64,000 bases of DNA, taken from contig NC_037090.1 of the NCBI RefSeq assembly GCF_002994745.2, positions 36,079,001 through 36,143,000 of the forward strand, read 5' to 3'. Each line of letters starts with the position of its first letter. Within the stretch, counting starts at the first letter, position 1. Below the pieces are notes generated by a model. The model searched no databases and was not told where the DNA came from. It saw nothing but the letters and a program-made list of their open reading frames with translations. The position numbers were made by a program, and so were the translations under genes. This document shows positions 21,023-31,500 of the stretch, piece after piece. This stretch comes from Rosa chinensis. Taxonomy: Eukaryota; Streptophyta; Magnoliopsida; Rosales; Rosaceae.

Positions 21023-22408
21023 TGTTTGGACCAAAAATGAACATTTTGGCCTGACAAGGCACGTCTTGGAGAAATTGAGCCAATGTCAGTGGCTCAAGCT
21101 ATATATTGTCTACAAGCTCGAAATATATATTTAGAGGCTAAATAAAGCCTACTATGGAAGAATGGAAGCATGGAAGCATGAAAAGTCAACTTTAGCACAT
21201 TTTCCTACTTCGGCTAGGAGAAACCGAGCTAAACAAGGAAGGAGGGGCGGCAGACTAACCAAATGAAATCGAAATCAGTTGAAACTTTCCAGATTCATTC
21301 TAGACAGCCCAAGGATCATTTCTTATGAAGAGTACAAGAGTTTTTTTGAGTGGAAGGCCTTCAAACAATCAGTCCAATTTTCTGCAGAAGCAAAACTGGA
21401 AAACTGGACCTATAAGAGGTCCAGCAGCATTTCCGGCCCAACCACAAGGAAATAAATTCTGAAATTTTACCACAGTGATCTAAACTCATAGTGGAACATT
21501 TTTTATGAAGAAGTTGAAGGCTCTTTCTGAAGTCTTGTTGGAGAAATAATTGAAGGAATAAAGGGGCATAAACTGACCTAAAAACAGCTCAATATTCACA
21601 TGTTCATGTTTCCTACACACATGAAGAAAGCTAGATGCTTTTTTCTTTTTCCTTGGATATATTTTTCTTCTGCAATCTCTTTAATAGATCATCATCACTT
21701 CCATGTTGCTGCACCTTCATGCTTTGCTTTCATTTCATCATTTCTCTATCTTTTCCATATTTTACAAATCACTTTCATGCTCCACTTTCATTATTTTTCT
21801 TCCACTCATCATTTCACTCTTCTTTTTCTTCCCTATATAAACACTTTCTCCTCTCATTCTAAGACACACATTCACAACAACAACATCTCTAAGATGATCT
21901 AAGTTCTCTCTAGAGCAAACCTCTCTAAGAGCAACTCCTCTCCTTCTCTTTCTCTTACCGGTGATCACACTCCTAGTCCTAGTCTTCTCTGAAACCGACT
22001 TTCAGTGCCACCAAACCCTCTGTCAACGTACTTCGGTCCTAGTCTCCTTGGGAGCCGACGGTAGTGCCGCGACCACAACTGTTATGGAACCAGCCAAGCA
22101 AGGGTAGCGCCCTAGCAACCCAGCTAAGCTAAAGTCACGCTTTAGCAAGATCTCAATACTTCCCGGTGATTTCGCTCTGCTCAATCTGCAATATTGAGTA
22201 TCGATTGTGTGAACAAGAAGAAGCTCAGCAAAAGTCCTCACCACGAGGCACAAAGAATCCCACGACGAGGTTGGTGCTCTCCTCGTCCACAATTGCTTGA
22301 AAGAAGTCAGGTCAAGGGACACCCCCGACGACCGCACCCGAACGGTGCTGGCACGCCCGTGCAAGAAAAGAGACTGTTGACCAGCTGCAACAATTCTGGA
22401 GCTAAACA
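21023..22408 (+). repeat. 3' LTR of element C
   Basis: 1,386 bp; aligns with 798-2,150 end to end apart from insertions of roughly 13 and 19 bp. TATA box near 21,832. About 39 substitutions from the 5' copy by eye. Confidence 0.9.
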
Positions 22409-22730
22409 GGCCAAAACTTTTTTTTTCTCTTATAGGATAATTTTGCTCTGCAGGGCTGAACTTGCCACTGCAAAATTTACAGATCTTTTCAATGTTAGTT
22501 CCAGGCGTTTTTGATGGTTAGGTGGCTTCCATCAAATTAAACGCCAGTAGCTACTCTTTTATTGTCTTCTTTCCAGAGTTCTTCTGGAATTGCAAATCTT
22601 TTTGCAACTGTGAATCCTGATCCATTATCTACAAATGCATGTAGATGATATTTTCTATGATCAGAGAATTTTAATCCAATCTCTATGTAGTTGTTGTATC
22701 TATTGGTAGAAATGATTTTCGATTGTTGAA
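22409..22730 (-). pseudogene. Pararetroviral protease fragment fused to RNase H by deletion
   Basis: Minus strand. Around 22,700-22,560 the frame shows a retroviral-type protease start (IGLKFSDHRKYHLHAFVDNG, then SGFTVAKRF) with VDNGSG at the active-site position. Within about 60 bp (22,540-22,480) the reading switches to ICKFCSGKFSPAEQNY, which is the N-terminal part of caulimovirid RNase H. The rest of the protease, all of the reverse transcriptase and the start of RNase H are absent, so an internal deletion of well over 1 kb joins the two. Element C then interrupts RNase H, which resumes at 797. Virus cannot be produced from this copy. Confidence 0.78.
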
Positions 22731-23701
22731 GCTCATTTTCTTAAGCTTGTTCTTGTGGTATGAATGGTTTATATTCTTCTGGATTGTTTTCTATTTCAAC
22801 AAGTTCTATGTTGTCGTCTACATGTTCTTCTTCCTTTTCTTCTTTGGAGATGAAAGAACAGTTGATGCTAGTTCTAGAACTTCTGAATCTTTCTTTTCAC
22901 ATAAATATTCCTCATATTCTTGTTCCACCAATTGGTTGATAAGGCCGATCTTGGTTTTTCTTCTTGCTTATGCTTTGAGGCATTCTTTGTGATAAGTCTT
23001 TCTTGACTCTTCACAGAACATAGGAAGTCCATTCTTTTTGTGACATAGGTAGTAGTCACATATGAATGTACCAGGGTTAACCTGATACGAAGACATTATT
23101 GCTTCTGTCTTACTTTCTTCCCAGTTTTATACTTTAAGAACAGTCATCTGTCTAGATTGTAAATATTCTATTTCATAATCTATTTCAGAGTCAAATGAAG
23201 ATTCTTCTTCAGACCATGCAGAGTAAACTGACCTATCATCATCTTCTTCATCAGAATAAGCTATTTCATAGCCTTTCATATTTGTTGTTTTTACTATAGG
23301 CACATATTCTTCAAATAGAGCTTTTGTAGATCTTTTAGTTTTTTCAAGACATTCGTTGACATAATACCCTTCAGCTTTACATAGCCGTCATCTGCATGCT
23401 TTCTTTTGTGGTTTATTCTGATGGTTATTTTGGTGATTCTTCTTTTTCTTGAAGAATTTCTTTTTTGGATCTCCTTTTGGTTTCTTGAAGTTGGAGCTTT
23501 TCTTAAACTTCCAATCCTTTTTGTTTTCATTTTTTCTGAATCGTTTTGAGTAATATTTTTCTTTTTTGTTCTTACAAAACTTGGATTCAATACATCCCCA
23601 GTTGGTAGGCATATCCAAAATTCCATAATTCCATAACATAAGTTTTCTACTCCTTTGAGTTGTTTCTTGGCCATTATGGCTCTAAGATTTGCTTTGCATT
23701 G
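22731..23701 (-). pseudogene. Pararetroviral coat-protein C-terminus and zinc knuckle, decayed
   Basis: From 23,701 the minus strand continues the coat-protein frame broken by D2, then shifts near 23,613. A strongly basic stretch (NHQNNHQNKPQKKACR) leads to a zinc knuckle at about 23,400-23,345, recognisable as cysteines and histidine-type spacing in LCKAEGYYVNEC. A stop codon lies inside the knuckle and the histidine position is tyrosine. An acidic tail follows (about 23,300-23,150). Basic region plus CCHC knuckle is the normal C-terminus of caulimovirid coat proteins. Multiple stops and shifts. Confidence 0.75.
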
Positions 23702-25767
23702 TGATAGGAGCATTTTAATGTGATATTTTAATAGTTAATTCCTCACATTTTGCTTAGTTAATTCCTTAACTGAATCGATTTTTAATTCAATTTCTATTTT
23801 TAGGTACATTGGAGTAAATGAAGGTGAAATGAGCGTTAGGTCCATAATTACCTGGAAATGATGGAGAAAAATGGAAATGTACTAAAAGATCAATTTTACA
23901 CATATTCCTACTCCGGCTAGGAGAAACCAAGCCAAGCAAAGAAGAAGGAGCGGCCGCCTGACCAAATGAACTTCAAATGAGCTGAAACCTTCCAGATCCA
24001 TTCTAGACACCCAAAGGATCATTTCTTATGAAGAGTGCCAGAGCAAAATATGAGTGGAAGGCCTTCAAAAAATCAGCCCAATTTTCTACATAAGCAAAAC
24101 CGGAAAACTGGACCTGTAAGAGGTCCAGCAGCATTTCCGTCCCAACCACATGGATTGAAGCTCTGAAAATTTGTCAGGATGATCTACACTCATAGAGGAA
24201 CATTTGATATGAAGAAATCGGAGGCCCAATATGAATTTTTGATGGAGAAATAATTGAAGGAATAAAGGGGCAGAAACTGACCTGAAAACAGCTCAACACC
24301 ACATATTCATGTTTCCCACCCACATGAAGAAAGCTAGATGCTTTTCTCTTTTTCCTTGGATATATTTTTTCTACAATCTCTTTAATAGATCATCATCACT
24401 TCCATGTTGCTGCCCCTTCATGCTTTGCTTTCATTTCATCATTTCTCTTTCTTTTCCATATTCTACAAATCACTTTCATACTCCACTTTCATTATTTTTC
24501 TTCCACTCATCATTTCACTCTTCTTTTTCTTCCCTATATAAACACCTTCTCCTCTCATTCCAAAACATCTTCCTTCATCCATCTCATCTTCTTTGTCTCT
24601 TCATTTCCTTTCCATTTTTCTCTCCATTCTCTAGTTTTAAGTTTCTGCATTTTTAAGCAAAGAGAAGAAGAGAAGAAGAAGCCATGAAGCCTCCTAGCCG
24701 TCATCATCCACCTTGTGCCGTGATAGTGAAGTCTTGCTTTAAAGATTCAAGATCAATGTCTCAAGCTCTTCATCATCCACTCCCTTCATGGTGTAATTCT
24801 ATCTTTTTCCTTGTAATTTCTTTTGGTTTTCTTTGTTTAGATTTGTAGAACTATGAATTCTAGTTAACAAATAATGTTAAGGGCAAAGTTTAAAGCCCGT
24901 TTATATGTTTTGAGATAAAGTTGTGATTTCTATATGTTGATTTTTATGTTGCTTTATGATTAATTGAGAATTTTCAGATTCATATATTGTGATTCGAGAG
25001 TTGCTTATGTGAGTTTGTTTAATTAAATTTGCGTTATAGATAACTTTTGTATTTTAATCTTATGTGGTTGCAAACACGTAGGGTTTTGATATGAATGGTG
25101 CTAGGTTTAAGAACATGAAATCGACTTTTCGTTTTGTGTAAACTTGAATCAAAGTAGTAAAGGTTTTGTGCAAAGACCGAATTTAATTAAAGAGGATTGC
25201 AATTAGGTGGACTTTTCCATACTAAGTTGTACACTTGAGTTGATAGCCTTTCTCTATGTGTAATGCGTTAAACATGACATGATTGACTAGCTTTCTAGGG
25301 TTTGATTGCATGTTTAATAGGATTAATCTAGGTGCTTTCACTTAGATTAATTAGCATTGAAAAGTAAAATATGGGAAATTGTTTGCTTTTAACGTTTCAC
25401 ATGATCAACTCCTCTCTCATGACTTAGATGAACAATATTAGGGTTTGAATCAATTTTAATCATATGTTTCGGTTTTTGATCTTTGTTCTCTCACTCCATT
25501 TGTATTTTTATGTTTTTGCATTTTAATTATTTTGTTAACTTAGTTTTATTTTCGAAAAAAAACCAAAAACAAAATCCCCCTTTTTCGTAAATAATGTTTA
25601 TACTTGTGAATATCTTTGTGAATATTATACTTTTTTTTAATTTTAATTGTTTAATTGTTTGACAATGACAGGTGTACCCTCAATCCCCGGAATAGAACGA
25701 TCCATATTTACTTATACTACTAACTATATTTTCAGGGTTAAATTATGCGCTTGCTTATAGCGCATCA
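23702..25767 (+). mobile_element. Solo LTR D2, a mosaic of D1-type ends and C-type promoter
   Basis: 2,066-bp unit, TGATAGGAGC to GCGCATCA, flanked by a perfect 5-bp duplication cattg (23,697-23,701 and 25,768-25,772). Its ends match D1 (start, and about 24,780-25,767). Its middle (about 23,890-24,560), including the CT-rich tract and TATA box CCCTATATAAAC near 24,533, matches the LTR of element C closely. The terminus has an inverted repeat ATGCGC ... GCGCAT. It is inserted in the viral coat-protein gene. Confidence 0.88.
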
Positions 25768-26616
25768 CATTGTTCTTTTAGTAATTGCCCAATTTTGTCG
25801 GTAATTCCTCCAACTAAAAATCTTTCAATTGGTTTTTCAGCTATACTTTCTCTCACAGCTGTTCTCCATGGTTCAGGAAGTTTCCTGTGTAACAGGTTTA
25901 CTAGATCAGTATTTTCTAGTTCACCTATTGTACAGTAGTATTCTTGGAATTCATTTAGATATTCTTCAAAATATCTCATGTCACAAATTTTGAGAGCATA
26001 GATATTTGATTTGGCCGCTTCCTTGGCCTTTTCACTCAAATTTGAGAGATCTCCACAAATTTCACCGTACAGGGGTTCTGTAAAATTATACGGAGATTTT
26101 AAATTTTTTATTTCTTCCAGCCAGTCTCTTCCTCTGGCAGTCTCTTTGAAAGACAAATAATATTTTTTGGTTACTTCAGTGAGAGTAGTTTCATAGTACA
26201 CCTAAAGATCTGGGGCTTCAAACTTTCCAAGAGTAAGAGAAGAAGCCATCATAAGAAGAAGCCATCATAAGGCTATCTACCCATTGGTCAATAGCTTTTC
26301 TTTTATCTAGAGCTTTGTGTAGATTTAGCCATACACCATAATTTGTGATTGGCACCCTAGGCATATTGTCTTCTGGGACAAATCTTTGTGAATTTTTTTC
26401 TTCTGTTTTGCCTGTAGGAGCTTTTTGTATAGGGAGTTTTAATTTTCCCTTTTCTCTAATGATGAAAGTTTTGGAACTGGAGCTTTCTCCGTCTTCCATT
26501 TCTATATCTTGATAAGGAAGGATTTTTCTTACCTTTCCTATTTTGAAATTTTTCATTTGTTTAATTAGTTGTTCTAATCGTTCAGTATTTTCACAAGATT
26601 CTGCTTCAAAGGTCAT
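25768..26616 (-). pseudogene. Pararetroviral coat-protein region
   Basis: Two minus-strand reading blocks, 26,616-26,218 and 26,201-25,755. The first holds a lysine-rich linker (around FKIGKVRKILPYQDIEMEDG) and a VPITNYGVWLNL stretch. The second has the gag-like helical core of caulimovirid coat proteins, around YFEEYLNEFQEYYCTIGELE and LLHRKLPEPWRTAV. A short lesion at 26,217-26,202 separates them. The frame runs on across D2 into the basic region at 23,701, so D2 hit an ORF that was still open at that point. Confidence 0.78.
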
Positions 26617-26746
26617 AGAGTTTTTTTGCTCTAAACATGTTTACTGGTCTATTTAGATCACCTTCTAGTTCTTCTTCAATAATAGGATCTGTTGGTTCTT
26701 CTATAACAAATTTAGTGCCACTAGTACTTGCTTCTCTAGTACTGTT

Positions 26747-27723
26747 TCATCTTCTAAAATTTCTGTTTATCTTGATATTCTCAGGGCCGACATCACTTTT
26801 TCCGTGATCATCAAATTTTAGACTGATATCTCTAATCTTTCTGCTTTCATAAATTGCAGCTTTTGCACTTTCTGGTGGTTTCTTTAGACCAGACAATTTA
26901 CATTCAATAGGGAAAGTTACCTCATTCCATGTAATTTTGTGAATTTGTTGTGAATGGTTCTTCTGACTGGTGAGAAATCCAATAGTAAGACCTGGGATAT
27001 TTGATATCTTTGTCTTTGGTTCTAGTGACCAACTCATCAGTTTATAGTATATTTTGTCTACTATTGCGAGTTCTTGCATATTTTCTTTCATTGACATACT
27101 ATCCGTCTTGACTCTCAGTCCTAGACAGTGAGCTGCATCTTTCAAGTTGGTTGAGAAATGTGGGAAACAGTTGAAATATGTCACTTGATTGCATAAAGAT
27201 GATTCAATTGTTTCCAACAGAGTAGCTTGAGAATCTCTTAGTCTTTTGCCTTATAAGACACATAGAACTGAACAGTTTAAGCCTTCTTGGGCAAGGAGTT
27301 TTATGCCAACTTGGACTGCTCCAATATGCATAAATTGATAATTTTTTGCTTTCGCTCTGGCACCTTCTTGAGGAGTGATCATCAAGAGATCTGTTTCTCC
27401 TGTTGTAGAAGGAGTTGTAAATTCTAATAATTTGAAATGATGGTTGTCCATCAATTCAAACTTTCCTCTTTTATAGATTTGTTTGAAATCTAATTTTGGA
27501 ATTGCGGAGTTATTTACCTCTTGTTCTATTTCATTGTATTCAAATTCTTCTGCATTTAGAAGTTGCACTCCTTTATTTTTTCCAAAGATGCTCATCAGTT
27601 TGACATATCTTGCTACCAAGTGTTTTGGCTTTTCATATTTGAAACTAGTCAGACTAGTAGAAGGTTCTAGAAAAATCATGTTTGGAACAGGATTCTTCTC
27701 AGGTTTTTCTAATGGTTTGAATC
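26747..27723 (-). pseudogene. Pararetroviral movement protein
   Basis: Two blocks (27,679-27,251 and 27,217-26,747) give a 30K-superfamily cell-to-cell movement protein of caulimovirid type: YQFMHIGAVQVGIKLLAQEG, then SSLCNQVTYFNCFPHFSTNL, then the beta-rich C-terminal part. This family forms tubules at plasmodesmata. A frame break lies between 27,250 and 27,218 and the C-terminal linker to the coat protein is interrupted at 26,746-26,617. The upstream frame continues across the element B target site into the ORF at 35,179. Confidence 0.8.
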
Positions 27724-27862
27724 TGTTAATGTCTAAAAGTCTGGCGGTAGCTGGACCTTAGCTAACGCTGATTCGGTGGGCGGATCGGTACCTGTGTTGT
27801 TCTCGAAACTCCCGTTGCCTGTCAAGAAAAATACAACGGGCATCAGAGGGAGACCGCGCCGG
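27724..27862 (-). repeat. Truncated 3' LTR of element B
   Basis: Matches the first 139 bp (plus-strand order) of the family LTR up to GCGCCGGGC, then jumps to sequence homologous to about 8,430 of element A. The rest of the LTR and the spacer with the tandem array are deleted. Confidence 0.85.
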
Positions 27863-28173
27863 GCACCCCCCTAAGAGTACTGTGCACCATCGTATCGAGG
27901 CTTCAACACCGAGGTTGGTATCTGGATTTCCTTTTTCCTGTTTCATTGGATCTGCTATTTTATGGGTTTTGTTGTTTTCATCCGACTGAAAGGTCCCAGC
28001 AGACTCCTCACCCTACCCCGTCGGAGGTGTCGCATGCTGGATTCCTGGCGGAGCACGCCCGGGCGGATGGCACCATAGAGACCCCCAGTCCGACAACGCG
28101 AGGGTCCGATCAAGCGAGTCGAACGATCGTACCGCTGCCTGTTGAAGCAGAAGATGCCGAAGGCAACCCTTGA
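27863..28173 (+). pseudogene. Remnant of antisense ORF in element B
   Basis: 27,880-27,970 matches the 5' UTR exon and intron start of the A-type antisense ORF; from about 27,985 it matches only its Pro/Ser/Thr-rich C-terminal tail (SQQTPHPTPSEVS). Everything between, including the conserved domain and coiled coil, is deleted. Confidence 0.8.
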
Positions 28174-28589
28174 AGCCAGCTGGGATCGCTATAGATTTTC
28201 TTACTCTTTTTTGTTTTGTAGCCGCTGAGGCATAACCGTTTGTAATGAATGTTGCGAAATGAAATAAAGTTTTGAATTGGTTTTGCTATGATGTGTTTGT
28301 AGTGCTAGTACTTTGAGTTATATTTTTCTTTTGTCCATCAATGAAACATGAAAGGAATTAAGATTAGTCCAAGTGCACCACGTAGCGGACGAGGTCCGCT
28401 GACGATTGCTGGCATTGCCAGTTGCCCTCAGTGTTAGACTTGGTAACAATGGTTTGAATAATTCCTCGTTTCATTGATAGCTGACTGATCAGTGTACAAA
28501 AGTGGGGTAGTACCCGTTGGGTAGCTTCCCTTAGCTAAATATTGAACAAAAATTTAGCTAAGTGAAGATGCTCCTGGGTAGCGGTCTGA

Positions 28590-31500
28590 CTACTTGTAGT
28601 AATACCGAAGGTGTTCGGTATTCCAAGGGTGGGTCGTAGTGACGCCGTCCTTGTCCATTAAGTAGAAGGTGCCTGGGCTAACGACTTCCGTAATTTTGTA
28701 TGGGCCTTCCCAAGTTGGGCGGAGTTTTGTTGGCGGCGGAATGACTTCCTTCATTACCCAGTCCCCCAGTTGGAGGTTCCGGGCCTTGACTCTGGCGTTG
28801 TAGAAACGCGATACCCGTTGCTTGTTTTGCAAGTTGTGCAAATGGGCCTTGTATCTTTTTTCTTTTAGGAGGTCCCTGTCCAAGTTGACGCCGTCGCTGT
28901 TGGTCTCTGGGCCGTACCCTTCGACCCTAGCGATAGGCTGAGTTACCTCAATAAGAAGGACAGCCTCTGTGCCGAACATCATACAAAAAGGAGTTTCGCC
29001 GGTGGCGGTAGTTGGAGTTGTCCGGATGGCCCATAGGACTTCTGGAAGCTTTTCCGCCCACAAACCCTTGGCGTCGTCGAGCTTCTTTTTTAGCAGCTTC
29101 TTGATTATCTTGTTTGCTGCTTCGACCTGGCCGTTGGTTTGGGGATGGGCTACAGATGCAAAACTTAACTTAGTGCCCAAGTTGGCTGTAAAGGAGATGA
29201 GTTCCTTATTGTTAAACTGTGTGCCATTGTCTGTAATCATTGTATGTGGGACACCATAGCGGCAGTAGATATTCTTCTAAAGGAAGCGAATTACCTTTGC
29301 GGTAGTTATTGCCGTCAGTGGCTCCGCCTCTATCCACTTACTGTTGTAATCGATGGCAACAATGTTGTATTTGAACTGGCCCTTGGCGGTTTGGAACTTT
29401 CCCATCAAATCAAGGCCCCACGTGGAGTGAATCCATGGCCCGATGATGATTGACAGTGGTTCCGCCGGTGCGTGTGGGAGATCTGCAAACTGTTGGCATT
29501 TGTGGCAAGACCTCGAAATCCGCCGGGCGTCATCACCAAGTGTGGGCCAGAAGTAGCCTTGTCGCATTGTGCGGTTGGCCAAGGATCTGGCGCCCGAGTG
29601 GTTTCCACATTCTCCGCCATGGATTTCCGCTGGGACGACCTTTCCCTCCTCTGGGGTTAGACAGCGGAGGTTGGGATGGGTGAATCCCTGGCGGTAAAGC
29701 TTGCCATACCGGATGTTGTAGCGGGTTGCTCTCCGCTTGAGCTGTCTTGCCTGGACCTTATCTTCTGGCAATGTGCCGCTGCGTTTATATGCAATGATCT
29801 CGTCCATCCAGCTGGGATTGACTTGAATGTTGAAGATCTCCGCCAGGGTCTTTATGATACTTGGCTTGTCAAGGTACTCCACCCTTGTGTCCGCTGGACT
29901 CTGATGTGGCTGGGCGGTTGCCAGTCTCGCCAGTGAATCAGCCTTGGCGTTCTTTTCCCTGGGGATTTGTGTGATGGTGTGAAATTTGAACTTTTTTAGC
30001 AACGTTTTGACGTACCCCAAATATGCCGCTAACTGCTAGTCCTTGGCTTGGAAACTGTTGTTGACCTGGTTAACGACTAGTTGCGAGTCGCTGAATATGT
30101 TGACACTGTCAGCCCCTGAGTCAATGGCGAGGAGTAGACCGGCGATGAGCGCCTCGTACTCCGCCATGTTGTTTGAAGCTTTGAAGTTGAATTTCAACGC
30201 GTACTCCGCGTTTATTCCCCCGGGTCCCGTTAAGATGATTCCGGCGCCGCTGGCCTTGGCGCAGGCGGAGCCGTCCACATGCAGGTTCCACTCTGACTGT
30301 AGGGGAGTTGCCTCCTCACCGGTTACCATTTCTGTTCCGGGTTCTGTTTCAGTACCGGGTTCCGGCTGACGCTCAGTAAGTTCAGCAATGAAGTCCGCCA
30401 CTGCCCGGCCCTTCGTGGCGGTTCTTGGCTTGTACTCTATGTCGAATTCGCTGAGCTCAATGGCCCACTTGCTGAGGCGCCCCGAGTGTTCAGGGTTCTG
30501 CATCACTTGCCTCAGCGGTTGATTGGTTAACACATGGATCGTGTGAGCCTGGAAGTATTGCCGGAGGCGTCTGGCGGCAACGATAAGTGCGAAGGCCAGT
30601 TGCTCCAAGGGTGAATATCTTGTTTCTGCTCCGTTCATGCCTCTGCCGGCGTAGAACACTGGGAGCTCATCTTGGACTTCCCGCCGAACAATGGCGCAAC
30701 TTACCGCCGATGTCGAGACCGCTAGGTATATGAATAATGTTTCTCCTTGCACAGGGACAGAAAGGAGAGGGACTGCCGCTAGGTATTCCTTTTGGCCCTG
30801 GAACGCCGCCTGACACTCTGGGTTCCAGTCGATGACCTTCTTGTGAGTTGTTTTGAGGAGTTTGAAGAATGGGGCACACTTATCAGTGAGTTGAGAGATG
30901 AATCGAGAAAGGGCGGTTAACTTGCCCTGGAGGCACTGGACGTCCACCTTATACTCGGGGTTCGCCAGGTTAAGGATGGCCTGAACCTTATTCGGGTTAG
31001 CCTCGATACCTCACTCGCTGACGATGTAACCGAGAAATTTGCTAGCGGTGACTGCAAAGAAACATTTTTCTGGATTGAGGCGCATACCATAGGCCAGGAG
31101 GATGGTTACTATGATCCTGAGGTTTGCCACATGTCCACTGGCCTTTATGCTCTTAACTAGCATGTCGTCCACGTAGACCTCGATGATTTTTCCCAGATGC
31201 TCAGCGAACATGGCGTTCATCAACCGCTGGTAAGTTGCACCGGCGTTCTTCAGACCGAAAGGCATGACATTGTAGCAGTAGAGGCCTTTGTCGGTGGTGA
31301 AGGTGGTGCATTCCTGGTCGCTGGGGTGCATCTTGATCTGATTGTATCCAGAGAAAGCGTCCATCATGCTGAGGAGCTCGTGTCTGGCAGTTGAATCGAC
31401 CAGCTGATCGATGCGAGGTAGCGGGAAACTATCCTTTGGGCATGCCTTGTTGAGATTTTTGAAGTCGACGCACATCCGCCACTTGCCGCTGGGCTTTTTG

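Larger units (their letters stand above)
798..22408 (+). mobile_element. Element C: non-autonomous LTR retrotransposon carrying other elements
   Basis: Two long direct LTRs (798-2,150 and 21,023-22,408) begin TGTTTGGACC and end AAACA. A polypurine tract (TCTGGGGGGCAA) directly precedes the 3' LTR. Flanking pentamers are agcca and ggcca, a target duplication with one change. I count about 39 substitutions between the LTRs, roughly 3%. Without the nested element A and solo LTR D1 it is about 7.5 kb. Its interior has one sense ORF (2,499-3,386), an antisense WUSCHEL-like gene and no recognisable protease, RT or integrase, so it must have moved with proteins supplied in trans (LARD-like). It inserted in the RNase H region of the pararetrovirus. 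Confidence 0.88.

Noticed and set aside
20740..25767. D1 and D2 as Helitrons because of their terminal hairpins
   Set aside because: Both have TG/CA ends and perfect 5-bp target duplications, which Helitrons do not make.
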